Shown here piece by piece: positions 48,009-56,737 of a stretch of 62,353 nucleotides of DNA. A model generated the notes under the pieces. That model saw nothing but the letters and a program-made list of their open reading frames with translations. It searched no databases and was not told where the DNA came from. The stretch is from Symploca sp. SIO2E9 (GTDB taxonomy: Bacteria > Cyanobacteriota > Cyanobacteriia > Cyanobacteriales > Coleofasciculaceae). The stretch's first letter is position 1. Each line of letters opens with the position of its first letter. A program made the position numbers and the translations under genes. The DNA lies in the NCBI GenBank assembly GCA_010692645.1, contig JAAHGS010000027.1, forward strand, positions 1-62,353. The letters are read 5' to 3'.

Positions 48009-48986
48009 ATGAGTGAAGCACAAGCAAAATGGAGTACCGATGGTATTTATATTCCTTATATAGATCCTCATACAAAAGCTAAACATCAAATACTAGAAGA
48101 ATATATCAAAAATCTTATTTTTACACTTTATGGTAAGGGGAGATATGGAGTAACAAAATTTACTTTCATTGACGGTTTTTGTGGGGGTGGCATTTATAAT
48201 GACAAAGACAATAATAACCATTGGTATGGTTCTCCTATTAAAATCATTAAAGCTGTTCGAGAAGGCTATGTTAAATCAAGGCGACAGTTTCGATTAGATG
48301 TCAAATTCATCTTTATAGAGAAAAAGCAAGACCATTTAGATTGCCTCAAAAATTATGCAATGCCCAATGCAGGTTTAGAGGAGTTAGTTGATGAACATAT
48401 CCATGAGTTTAACAGTGAATTTGGTACACGACTAGAGCAATGTGAATTCAGGTGCGGCGAATTTGAGGATTTAGTAAATGAGTGTTTGTTTAAAGTAGAT
48501 ATTCGCAAGGGACATTCATTTTTTTTGCTAGATCCATTTGGTTGGACTGATGTTTCGATGGAAAGTATTAGGAAAATAAATTCTCTGGCAGGTTCAGAAA
48601 TACTCTATACATATATGATTGATTTCATAAAAAGATTTTTAAGCGAGAGATATGGAAAACAGAAGCATGGATTTCAAGAAATTTTGGAAGCTGATGGATA
48701 CTATGAATCAGCTAATCTCGCCAATCTGGATAGGACTGGACAACAATGGTACCTTAGAAATGAATCTATGAAGTTGTTCAGAGAACGAGGTCAAGCAAAA
48801 TATGTATTTACTTTTTCACTAATTCCTAGAGGAGAAGTTATAGTCCTGTATTATCTAATGCATCTTTCTAAGAATTTGACAGCCTTGGAAGTAATAAAAG
48901 AAAGTTTTTGGGAAGAAAACAATTTAGACTATCAATATTGCTTTGAAGTATACGGTCATGGATTTAGAACTGCTGATTTTTTATAA
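48009..48986 (+). CDS. tcmP: Three-Cys-motif partner protein TcmP
   Basis: A 325-residue protein of the TcmP family, defined by genomic pairing with three-Cys-motif (radical SAM or Gp37/Gp68-like) proteins; the next gene fits exactly. Visible motifs are FIDGFCGGGIYND near residue 55 (a glycine-rich, nucleotide- or SAM-binding-like turn) and FFLLDPFGW near residue 176 (resembling motif IV, DPPY-type, of methyltransferases). A Rossmann methyltransferase-like fold is my inference. Function of the family is unknown to me; such pairs are often in variable or defence-rich regions. The start ATG is 9 bases after murF, with only a weak AAGAAAG as ribosome-binding site. Composition is more AT-rich than murF. 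Confidence 0.8.
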   Translation: MSEAQAKWSTDGIYIPYIDPHTKAKHQILEEYIKNLIFTLYGKGRYGVTKFTFIDGFCGGGIYNDKDNNNHWYGSPIKIIKAVREGYVKSRRQFRLDVKFIFIEKKQDHLDCLKNYAMPNAGLEELVDEHIHEFNSEFGTRLEQCEFRCGEFEDLVNECLFKVDIRKGHSFFLLDPFGWTDVSMESIRKINSLAGSEILYTYMIDFIKRFLSERYGKQKHGFQEILEADGYYESANLANLDRTGQQWYLRNESMKLFRERGQAKYVFTFSLIPRGEVIVLYYLMHLSKNLTALEVIKESFWEENNLDYQYCFEVYGHGFRTADFL

Positions 48987-49044
48987 ATATTATTTTTTTT
49001 TAATTTTGTGATAATTAGTCAAAATAAAACTGGAAACACATAGC

Positions 49045-50046
49045 ATGTCTACTGTCAAAGGCACCGAAAAAATTGTTAATCCACTCCAAGAAAGTGCCCT
49101 CAACAAAAAAGGGCTGTGCGACTATGTGATTAACGTAGCATCAGGATGCCTACATGGATGCAGTTTCTGTTATGTACCTTCAACCCCTGCAATTCGGACA
49201 AAGCAAGCGCAACTACTCCGAAAAGGAGTAAGCAATCCTCAGATGGATTGGGGACAGTATCTCTTTGTTCGTGAAGATATACCTGAGCAACTAGAGAAAA
49301 AACTAAGCCGTAAAAAAACCTGGCGTGAAACAGATGCAGGTAGAGGTGTTGTTTTACTTTGTTCTGGAACCGATCCCTATCAAAATAAGCAAACGGCAAG
49401 TGTTACCCGTGTTGCTGTTGAGATTCTATCGAAATATAACAAAAGAGTTAGAATTCTTACTCGTGGTTTGTTGTGGGTTAATGATTTTGATGTTCTTAAT
49501 CAAAGCAATGTGATAGTTGGCATGAGTCTGCCACATCTCGATGATGAACTCAGTCGTAAAATTGAACCCCAAGCACCTCCACCTACTAAACGCTATCAAG
49601 CCTTGCTGAAAGGTTCTCAAGCTGGGTGTCGCTTGTACGTTGCGGTAGCTCCGACTCATCCCACTATGAATTTAGACGATTTCAAAAGACATCTGGAGAA
49701 AATTATGCATGTCAATCCAGAGGTTATCTTTTGGGAACCAATCAATGCTCGTGGGACTAATGGTAAAAGGATGATAGCTGCAGGTTTGAATTTTGCCAGT
49801 GCTATTATGACTAAAAGCTCATGGGTAAAGTGCTTTATCAGACAGTGGGAACAAATTGAACTTGCTGCCAAAGAAATGGGATGTGAGGACCGGCTTCATA
49901 TTTGGCCTGATCCTGAACTGAGAGGGTATGTTGAGGATGCGAAATTGGAAAAGTGGCTGTATCAACCGACAGTAGAAAAGTGGGAAAGCCTCGCAACCTC
50001 ACAGGGCCAGAAGAAAACTACTCAGGCTATTAGCAAGAAATCCTAG
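49045..50046 (+). CDS. Radical SAM protein, three-Cys-motif partner of TcmP
   Basis: A 333-residue protein. The motif GCLHGCSFCYVP near residues 36-47 gives the CX3CX2C iron-sulfur ligands of radical SAM enzymes. Further motifs of the SPL-like subgroup follow: LLCSGTDPYQNKQTASVTR, VRILTRGLLWVND and VGMSLPHLDDELSRKIEPQAP. It should cleave SAM to a radical; the substrate is unknown. It starts 58 bases after TcmP and is likely co-transcribed. Immediately after its TAG stop, the same frame stays open for 47 more codons, see the next entry. Confidence 0.85.
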   Translation: MSTVKGTEKIVNPLQESALNKKGLCDYVINVASGCLHGCSFCYVPSTPAIRTKQAQLLRKGVSNPQMDWGQYLFVREDIPEQLEKKLSRKKTWRETDAGRGVVLLCSGTDPYQNKQTASVTRVAVEILSKYNKRVRILTRGLLWVNDFDVLNQSNVIVGMSLPHLDDELSRKIEPQAPPPTKRYQALLKGSQAGCRLYVAVAPTHPTMNLDDFKRHLEKIMHVNPEVIFWEPINARGTNGKRMIAAGLNFASAIMTKSSWVKCFIRQWEQIELAAKEMGCEDRLHIWPDPELRGYVEDAKLEKWLYQPTVEKWESLATSQGQKKTTQAISKKS

Positions 50047-50190
50047 ATAGCTACAGTTGCTCGTTTCTTCAATCGCCAGGATGCAGAAGACCATCTTAGA
50101 ATGTTGCATCGGTTTATGCCAAAGGCTGTATTTGAGATTGTCTTCGATTCTCCCGAACAAACTTCAACCAGATGTCAAATTGATCCTTAA
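50047..50190 (+). pseudogene. Small coding remnant with ATA in place of a start codon
   Basis: Directly after the radical SAM stop codon, 47 sense codons run in the same frame: IATVARFFNRQDAEDHLRML then FMPKAVFEIVFDSPEQ. The composition looks like a real protein, and the first codon, ATA, would be the start if it were ATG. I recall similar short cyanobacterial proteins but cannot name a family. It could be a small gene with a mutated start, the tail of a longer ancestral fusion, or a readthrough extension. Confidence 0.4.
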
Positions 50191-50249
50191 ATTCCTTTAA
50201 AACCGACGGGCGTATGGCTATACGCCCCTACTTTCCCTATTCTGATAAT

Positions 50250-50489
50250 ATGATTCCACTACGTCGCCGCATCAACCCCCAAACCTTCGTTATTACCTGC
50301 CGCCAAATCGCCAAGCTCCTCAAGATTGACCCCAAGCGCATCCTAAACTGGGAGAAATGGCATAACGTTCTTTGGGTGCATATCCAAGGCATCGGAGGTT
50401 ACTTCATCAGCTACCGCAAACTTGAACAAATGAAGGGATGGGGAATTCCACAAGATGAGTTAATTCTTTTAGGGAACTCCAAGAAATAA
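50250..50489 (+). CDS. Small conserved hypothetical protein
   Basis: A 79-residue basic protein. IACRQ-like helix (FVITCRQIAKLLKIDPKRIL) then NWEKWHNVLWVHIQGIGGYF suggest a small helix-turn-helix or winged fold. Function is unknown. The internal ATG at 50250 is preferred over an ATG at 50214, because the upstream extension is composed of repeat-like AT/CT-rich sequence. The gap after it (50490-50798) contains the octamer array and nothing else I can identify. Confidence 0.5.
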   Translation: MIPLRRRINPQTFVITCRQIAKLLKIDPKRILNWEKWHNVLWVHIQGIGGYFISYRKLEQMKGWGIPQDELILLGNSKK

Positions 50490-50525
50490 ACTATCCAATT
50501 CACTTAAAACACGACGTAAAGATTC

Positions 50526-50602
50526 ATCTCCCCATCTCCCCATCTCCCCATCCCCCCATCTCCCCATCTCCCCATCCCCCCATCTCCCCATCCTCCCATC
50601 TC
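50526..50602. repeat. Octamer-type array CCCCATCT
   Basis: About nine imperfect CCCCATCT/CCCCCATC copies. Same family as the arrays at 42989, 54354 and 57244. Confidence 0.8.
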
Positions 50603-50798
50603 TCCTGCTGCTCAATGGAATATTTTTTTATTTGGAAGTCCCTTAGCGCCATCGCGCTCCACTCCTTCCACCAAAGGTGAGTAAGGACTAGAACACTAAG
50701 CCCAATATTGATTAATCTGGAGAAGATAAGCAATCGCCTTTGGCGCTGGCACTACCACGCCAATCGCAAACAACACCTGACAGACTGGGGTAATCCTG

Positions 50799-53700
50799 AT
50801 GAAGCGCATGAATCAAGATGTGTTAACCTTAATCTCGCGAAGCAGTATCATCCTTTCGGTGCTACTGCTGTCTGTTGGTGTTGTTAAGGCTCAACCTCCT
50901 GGCTCGAATACTCCACAACTAATTATTGCCCAGGAACTATCTATTCGGGAGCGAGAAGAACTAGAGCAATTGCGAGTCCAAAAGCAAGTGCAAGAGCAGG
51001 TTCAAGCTGAAGCTAATCGCGTCTTCTCGGAGACAACAACCCTGTTCAATGTCTTGTTAGCTGCCCTAGTCATACTTCTAGCAGCAGCGATTGTTGCCCT
51101 GCTGCTGCTAAGAAGGGCTGTGATTCGAGAAGTTGCAGAAATTGTCACAGCCCACCTCAAGCAATTAGGAGACTTGGAAAGCCAGATTGTCAGTGCTAAC
51201 CAAAAAGTCAATAACATTATTGAGCAAGCTCAAAACATCGCCGATGATCAAGGTAATAGAGCCCAAGCTTTCCAAACCGAGATTGGAAACCACAGAGAAA
51301 CCCTATCGGGGCTTTTATCTGAAATCTCTCAATTCAAAACCCAGACAGTCGAAGACTTAGAACTCCAGCTAGAAGCAGCTCAACAAAAGCTAGAACAGTT
51401 GAATTTAGATTTTGTTGATCAAATCTCCCAGTTACAGCAATCTGCTCAGACGCAACAAGACTTAACCCTACAACAACTAGAACAATCTCAACTAGAGTTT
51501 ACAGATGAACTCTCAGAACTCCAAGGGACTGTTCAAGGGCAGAAAAATCAAGTCTTTGAGCATCTGAGCAAACTAGAGTCTGAGCTTAATCCTCAGCTGG
51601 CCCAAATCCGCGCTGATGCCCAGCAGCAGGCTCAGCAACAGCAAGAACTTATCCTGGAAAACCTCAACAAACTAGAGGCAGAGTTTGCTACCCAAATCTC
51701 TCAGTTGCACTCAGGTGCTGATGGGCGCAAGCATGAGCTCCTGGAAAACTTAGAGATTATGAAGTCAGAGTTTGCCGACAGGCTTTCTGATTTACTCTCG
51801 GATGCTAGTGGGCGCAAAGAGCTAATTTTTCAAGAGCTACAGACATTGCAGTCTGAGCTGAGTGCTCAAATTTCTCAGCTACAGTCGGATATCCACACTA
51901 ATCAAACTGCTTTGGGCGAGGAGCTCGAGCGCTGGCAAATTGAGCTGGCGGCGCAGAAGGCGCAGTTATTCTCAGATGCTCAAGTTCAAAAGGATGGAAT
52001 TCACCAAAATCTACAGAAACTAGAATCAGACTTTGCTGCCCAACTCTCTGTGTTACAAACAGGGGCTGATAGCCGTCAGCAGCAACTGCTGGAAAACCTC
52101 AAGCAGTTGGAAACTGAGCTAGCAGCGCAGAAGGCGCAGTTATTCTCAGATGCTCAAGTTCAAAAGGATGGAATCCTCCAAAATCTACAGAAACTACAGT
52201 CAGACTTTGCTGCCCAATTATCCCAGTTGCAAACGGGGGGCCACAAGCGTCAGCAGCAACTGCTGGAAAACCTCAAGCAATTGGAAACTGAACTTACCAC
52301 TCAAAGGGCGCAACTACTTTCAGATGCTCAAACCAAAGACGATAGCATCCGTCAAAATCTGCAAAAATTAGAGTCAGAGTTTGCTGCCCAATTATCCCAG
52401 TTGCAAGCAGGGAATGATAGCCATCAGCAACGATTGGAAACTGAACTTGCTGCCCAGAAGGCGCAGATAGTCTCAGATGCTCAAGCCTACAAAGAAGGGA
52501 TTAGCCAAAATCTAAAGAAACTAGAGTCAGAGTTTGCCGCCCAACTCTCTGTGTTGCAAACAAGTGCTGATGGGCGCAGGCAACTAGTCATGGAAAATCT
52601 AGAGCAATCGCAGGCTGAGCTGACTCAACAAGTCTCTGGCTTCAACTCAGATTTGCAAGCTCAACAACAGAGGATTCTTCAGAATCTGGAGAAATTCGAG
52701 AGCCAGTTGGCTGGGCAACTCTCACAACTGCAATCAGATGCTCAAGGGCAGAAGGATTTAACCTTTGGGAATCTGCACAAACTAGAGACTGAGCTTACCA
52801 CTGAACTCTCAAAATTGCAGTCGGATGCTCAAGCCCAAAAGGATGCCATCCTCGAAAAACTTTCCGAAATGACACCTCAATTGCTTGCGGATGCATTCAT
52901 GGCTGAAGTTGAGGCAAAAATTCAGGCAGTGACAGCACCCCTCGATTTCCTCAAATCTAACCATCCCAAGTTGTTCTTGAGTGCTGATGACTACATTCAA
53001 CAGGGAAATACTCTCTTGTCTGAGCAACGCTATGAAGAGGCAATCGCTCGTTATAATCAAGCCCTTGATATCCAGCCCGACAGCCCTACTATCTGGCATC
53101 AGCGAGGCATTGCTCTGAGGGAATTAGGAAGCCATGAGCAAGCAATTGCCTCCTTTGACAAAGCCCTCGATATTAATCCTGATGCCCCTGATATTTGGTA
53201 CAACCGAGGCATTGCTTTGATGGAGTTAAGGCGCTATGAAGGGGCAACCTCTGCTTTTGATAAGGTTATTCGTATCCAGCCAGAGCATAACAAAGCTTTA
53301 CTAAACCGAGGTATTGCCTTGGCAAGGTTGAAGCGATATGAAGATGCAATCACTTCCTATGACAAAGCCCTTGAGGTGAAAGCCGATTATCGCGAAGCTT
53401 GGGTTAATCGAGGAGTGGCTTTCGGGATTTTGCAGCGACATGAGGATGCTTTTAATTCTTTTGATCAAGCTACTAAATGCCAGCCTGATGATGCTGTCGC
53501 CTGGCTGAATCGGGGGCTAGCCCTAGAAACGTTAAAGCGATATGAAGATGCAATCGCATCTTTTGAAAAAACTCTTGAGTTCAAGCCTGACTCTCATAAA
53601 GCTTGGAACCACCGAGGTTATATGTTAGTTCAGTTAGAGCGAGATGAAGACGCTCTTGCTAGCTTCGATAAAGCCCTACAAGTTAAACCTGACTATGCTG

Positions 53701-53876
53701 AGGCTTATTACAACAAAGCTGTCTGTCATGTTCTACAGGGCCAAGATGACTCAGCACTCGATTCTCTGCAACTAGCGATTGAGATTAATCCTAGGTACAA
53801 GCAAGAGGCGAAAACAGATGTCAATTTTGAGGTGATTCGAGAGGATGGGTGGTTTAGGCAGTTAGTTAGTAGTTGA
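50799..53876 (+). CDS. Membrane-anchored coiled-coil/TPR protein
   Basis: A 1025-residue protein. An N-terminal signal-like helix (ILSVLLLSVGVVKAQ) is followed by a short linker and a membrane helix (TTLFNVLLAALVILLAAAIVAL, about residues 78-103). Then comes a roughly 600-residue coiled coil (about 110-700), mostly Gln/Leu/Glu-rich, and eight TPR units (about 725-1010), each of the form (A)xYxxAIxxYDKALExxP. The middle of the coiled coil is built of 58-residue repeats (51940-52570). The likely topology places the coiled coil and TPRs on one side of the membrane, as a spacer plus docking surface. Role unknown. No catalytic motif. The upstream gap is non-coding. Confidence 0.82.
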   Translation: MKRMNQDVLTLISRSSIILSVLLLSVGVVKAQPPGSNTPQLIIAQELSIREREELEQLRVQKQVQEQVQAEANRVFSETTTLFNVLLAALVILLAAAIVALLLLRRAVIREVAEIVTAHLKQLGDLESQIVSANQKVNNIIEQAQNIADDQGNRAQAFQTEIGNHRETLSGLLSEISQFKTQTVEDLELQLEAAQQKLEQLNLDFVDQISQLQQSAQTQQDLTLQQLEQSQLEFTDELSELQGTVQGQKNQVFEHLSKLESELNPQLAQIRADAQQQAQQQQELILENLNKLEAEFATQISQLHSGADGRKHELLENLEIMKSEFADRLSDLLSDASGRKELIFQELQTLQSELSAQISQLQSDIHTNQTALGEELERWQIELAAQKAQLFSDAQVQKDGIHQNLQKLESDFAAQLSVLQTGADSRQQQLLENLKQLETELAAQKAQLFSDAQVQKDGILQNLQKLQSDFAAQLSQLQTGGHKRQQQLLENLKQLETELTTQRAQLLSDAQTKDDSIRQNLQKLESEFAAQLSQLQAGNDSHQQRLETELAAQKAQIVSDAQAYKEGISQNLKKLESEFAAQLSVLQTSADGRRQLVMENLEQSQAELTQQVSGFNSDLQAQQQRILQNLEKFESQLAGQLSQLQSDAQGQKDLTFGNLHKLETELTTELSKLQSDAQAQKDAILEKLSEMTPQLLADAFMAEVEAKIQAVTAPLDFLKSNHPKLFLSADDYIQQGNTLLSEQRYEEAIARYNQALDIQPDSPTIWHQRGIALRELGSHEQAIASFDKALDINPDAPDIWYNRGIALMELRRYEGATSAFDKVIRIQPEHNKALLNRGIALARLKRYEDAITSYDKALEVKADYREAWVNRGVAFGILQRHEDAFNSFDQATKCQPDDAVAWLNRGLALETLKRYEDAIASFEKTLEFKPDSHKAWNHRGYMLVQLERDEDALASFDKALQVKPDYAEAYYNKAVCHVLQGQDDSALDSLQLAIEINPRYKQEAKTDVNFEVIREDGWFRQLVSS
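51940..52570 (+). repeat. 174-bp internal repeats in the coiled-coil gene
   Basis: A 58-codon unit (ELAAQKAQLFSDAQVQKDGI, then QNLQKLES, FAAQLSVLQTGADSRQQQLL) occurs three to four times. The first two copies start near 51949 and 52123 and are almost identical in DNA. One later copy lacks about five residues. This suggests recent unequal duplication that lengthens the rod. Confidence 0.8.
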
Positions 53877-53984
53877 ATGCCAGATGTTCAAAGGTGTTCT
53901 TTATCTGATTTTGAAGTCCAAATTTAGCTTTGTAAAGACTAATTAACTTTAGTAAAAAGCGTATGCTCAGTCATAGCGGCTGTG

Positions 53985-54320
53985 ATAGTTTTAATTCATG
54001 GAGATTGTCCTCCAGGTGAAAACCGGAGAAAAACCAAGTTGATGGGCATGGGCATGGCAATCTTCTCGGTCTGTGACCCATCTACAGTAGAGACCAACCA
54101 AGCATAGCTAGTAAGTGGCTAGGTGTCGGTATTAACCGAAACAAGCCAAACCAAAGTCAGGAAAGACTCGACTGTGTTGGTAGATGAATGGTTGAGCTGT
54201 AGGAATTGTAAACCTTAGTTAGTCGCGATTGGTAGTCGGACAGTCTACTTGTTGAAAACAAACTCAGTCTTTTGCACTCTCGAGGATCTAGCCGCCAGTG
54301 GCTGGGTCCTTTGGGTTTTT
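53985..54320 (+). ncRNA. Structured non-coding segment, possible group II intron 5' remnant
   Basis: This stretch has no reading frame but many nested pairings: CTCC/GGAG around GGTGAAAACC near 54008, GATGGG/CCCATC (54041-54080), GGTCT/AGACC, a perfect TCGGT/ACCGA hairpin, and AGTC/GACT. The composition and the run of small stems resemble domain I of bacterial group II introns, and a GTGATAG near 53989 could be a variant of the GTGCG 5' end. No reverse transcriptase or 3' domains follow, so it would be a truncated fragment. Low confidence; other structured RNA is possible. Confidence 0.35.
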
Positions 54321-54353
54321 GCCAGATTTTGAACAAAGCTGCTGTTGGAGGGA

Positions 54354-54509
54354 GAGGGGGAGATGGGGAGATGGGGAGACGCGGAGACGCGGAGACGCGG
54401 AGATGGGGAGATGGGGAGATGGGGAGACGCGGAGACGCGGAGACGCGGAGATGGGGAGATGGGGAGACGCGGAGACGCGGAGACGCGGAGATGGGGAGAC
54501 GGGGAGATT
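54354..54509. repeat. Composite octamer array (GGGGAGAT/GGAGACGC)
   Basis: Blocks of GGGGAGAT (two or three units) alternate with blocks of GGAGACGC (three units) in a higher-order pattern repeated three times. The array lies upstream of the Uma2 gene and is followed by a CTGCCTC/CTGCCTT array to about 54560. The repeats are translated in several frames into low-complexity RRGD strings that are not real protein. Confidence 0.85.
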
Positions 54510-54687
54510 TTTTATGAACCTTCTGCCTCCTGCCTTCTGCCTCCTGCCTCCTGCCTTCTGCCTTTCCTGGGGAGATGGGGAGAAATTATTCTTCTGGGCT
54601 GAGTTTTATCGGAGAATTAAGGGGCGTTGTACTTCATCAAGCGTAGAAAACTGCTATGGAGAAGCGCTATATTTTAAAAATTTAACG

Positions 54688-55341
54688 ATGCTAGTAAATC
54701 TTAAACAAATATTTATTCCTCCTGGTAATATCCTACAACTAAAAGATGTAAACTGGCAGCTGTTTGAAAGCATTTTGGAGGAATTGGGAGAAAGCCGCGT
54801 CACTCGTTTGACTTACAATAAAGGGTTATTAGAAATAATGAATCCCTTGCCAGAACATGAAGATGATAAGGAAATTATCGGTGATTTGGTTAAGATAATT
54901 TTGGAAGCACTCAATCTTGAGTATAGAAGTTTGGGTTCAACAACTTTTAAAAAGGAGCAAGAGAGCGGTATAGAACCGGCTCAATGTTTTTATATTCAAA
55001 ATGAAGCTAAGGTAAGGGGTAAGAAACGGTTAAATCTAATGGTAGATCCACCTCCAGATTTAGTAATAGAAATTGATATTACTTCCCGCACACAGTTAAA
55101 TGTCTATGAAACTTTAAAGGTGCCGGAAATCTGGCGGTACAATGGAGAGTATTTGCAAATCAGTATCCTACAGGAGGATAAGTATATTGATTCACAAACT
55201 AGTCTAATTTTCCCTAATTTACTGCTGACTAATGTGATTCCTGAATATGTGGAACGATGCCAAGTTATGGGAAGATTGGCAACTCTGAAGTCATTTAAGA
55301 ATTGGTTAAGAGAGCAGTTGTCGAGTACTAGTAAATCCTGA
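54688..55341 (+). CDS. Uma2 family (DUF820) putative nuclease
   Basis: A 217-residue protein of the large cyanobacterial Uma2 family, a PD-(D/E)XK nuclease fold of uncertain role. Motifs are RLTYNKGLLEIMNPLPEHE, LVKIILEALNLEYRSLGSTT, the core DPPPDLVIEIDITSRT and YETLKVPEIWRYN. The start is the ATG at 54688, because the frame upstream is made of the octamer array. In many genomes these genes sit beside mobile elements, as here. Confidence 0.9.
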   Translation: MLVNLKQIFIPPGNILQLKDVNWQLFESILEELGESRVTRLTYNKGLLEIMNPLPEHEDDKEIIGDLVKIILEALNLEYRSLGSTTFKKEQESGIEPAQCFYIQNEAKVRGKKRLNLMVDPPPDLVIEIDITSRTQLNVYETLKVPEIWRYNGEYLQISILQEDKYIDSQTSLIFPNLLLTNVIPEYVERCQVMGRLATLKSFKNWLREQLSSTSKS

Positions 55342-55439
55342 ACATTTAAATTTAACAAAATACGATATCATTTCTTTTGTGTTGGTAAGGGTATCAGGAT
55401 TTTATTTGTCTTAGAGTTGGTATAGTAGTGGCGTTGACA

Positions 55440-55620
55440 TCCTCCCATCGCGGGACGCGAGGGATTCCTAAGCCTCACAACTTAGATTTCTGCTTCCTTC
55501 CCCTTCGACTACGCTCAGGGGTTTTTCGCAACTGCCCTTTAACACCATGGTTATCAGGTCTTATGTCCGCTCCACAGACTGACACCCCAAAGGGGTTCGG
55601 CAGTCGCTCATGGGGGAAAC
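55440..55620 (-). ncRNA. Predicted omega RNA (TnpB guide RNA)
   Basis: TnpB proteins use a guide RNA transcribed from the 3' end of tnpB through the element's right end. The expected location is here, overlapping the last roughly 150 bases of tnpB and the right-end hairpin, on the minus strand. This is placed by knowledge of the family; the exact limits are inferred. Confidence 0.45.
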
Positions 55621-56737
55621 CCCCAAGACCGCGCTGCCTCACCGCAAGCCCTGCGGCCAAAATATTTTTCCCAGCATTGATATCCCGGTCAATACCCTTT
55701 GTTCCGCACTCAGGGCAATCCCAACTGCGAATATTCAAAGGCAATCTTTCGACAACGAAACCACAGTTGTTGCACCGTTTGCTGCTGGGGAAAAATCGGT
55801 CAATCTTGACCAGTTCTCGCCCGTACCACTGGCATTTATACTCAAGCTGTCGGAAGAATTCCCCCCAAGCTGCATCAGAGATAGCTCTAGCTAGCTTGCG
55901 GTTTTTCACCATGTTTCTCACTCCCAAGTCTTCAATAGCAATCAAGCTATTTTCAAAGACTAGTCGAGTTGTTAGCTTGTGTAAAAAGTCGGTACGGGTA
56001 TCTTTGATTTTGGCGTGTACTTTAGCTACTTTTAGACGCGCTTTGTATCGGTTATTTGAGCCTTTGGTTTTCCGACTCAATTGCCTTTGCGCCATCAATA
56101 GCTTCTTATGCAGTCGATTAAATTGCTTAGGGTTAGCTACTTTTTCTCCATCACTGGTACTAATCAAGCTAGAAATACCAACATCAATGCCAACCTGCTT
56201 GTTAGTTGGAGGATGGGACTTGATGGTTGGGTCATCTACCAGCAAAGAGACAAACCAGCGTCCTGATCGGTCTAATCGAACCGTGACTGTCGAAGGTGAT
56301 ACCCCCAATGGCAAAGTCCGACTCCAGCGAATGGGTAAAGGTTCTCTATTTTTGGCTAGGTACAACTGTCGATCTTTCCACTGGAAAGCGGACTTAGTGA
56401 ACTCAGCTGAACCCCCATTGCGCTTTTTCTTAAACCTTGGATACTTGGCTTGTTTTCCCCAGAAATTAGTAAAGGCTTTCTGCAAATGTCTTAGGCATTG
56501 TTGTAGTGGCACACAACTAACTTCATTGAGAAAGTCCAAGTCTTGCTGTTTTTTCCATTGGGTTAGGAGGTTGGAGCTTTGTTTGTAATCGATTCGTTCC
56601 TGTCTTGAGTACCAAGCTTCGATTCTCAAGCCAAGAGCTTTGTTGTAGACCAAGCGCACACAACCGAGTGTCCGTCGCAAGAGACTCTCTTGTTCGGTGG
56701 TTGGGTAAAAACGGTACTTGTAGGCGCGTTGTGTCAT
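55475..56737 (-). CDS. tnpB: TnpB RNA-guided nuclease (IS605 OrfB)
   Basis: 420 residues. The N-terminal HTH/OrfB segment starts AYKYRFYPTTEQESLL. The RuvC core retains Asp185 (GIDVGISS), Glu269 (IAIEDLGVRNM) and the DRD at 350-352 in GIDRDINAGKNI. A zinc finger has CNNC at 322-325 and CPEC at 341-344. All catalytic residues are present, so the nuclease is probably active. In IS605-type elements TnpB cuts the empty donor site to promote retention. Complete length; the C-terminal extension ends in a basic run. Confidence 0.95.
   Translation of the reverse strand: MTQRAYKYRFYPTTEQESLLRRTLGCVRLVYNKALGLRIEAWYSRQERIDYKQSSNLLTQWKKQQDLDFLNEVSCVPLQQCLRHLQKAFTNFWGKQAKYPRFKKKRNGGSAEFTKSAFQWKDRQLYLAKNREPLPIRWSRTLPLGVSPSTVTVRLDRSGRWFVSLLVDDPTIKSHPPTNKQVGIDVGISSLISTSDGEKVANPKQFNRLHKKLLMAQRQLSRKTKGSNNRYKARLKVAKVHAKIKDTRTDFLHKLTTRLVFENSLIAIEDLGVRNMVKNRKLARAISDAAWGEFFRQLEYKCQWYGRELVKIDRFFPSSKRCNNCGFVVERLPLNIRSWDCPECGTKGIDRDINAGKNILAAGLAVRQRGLGGFPHERLPNPFGVSVCGADIRPDNHGVKGQLRKTPERSRRGRKQKSKL

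Noticed and set aside
54298-54687. N-terminal extension of the Uma2 gene through the octamer array
   Set aside because: The extension is translated repeat (RRGD strings), and family members start at the ATG 54688.
55428-56588. 386-residue plus-strand frame opposite tnpB
   Set aside because: Antisense of a gene with intact catalytic motifs; composition is the mirror of tnpB.
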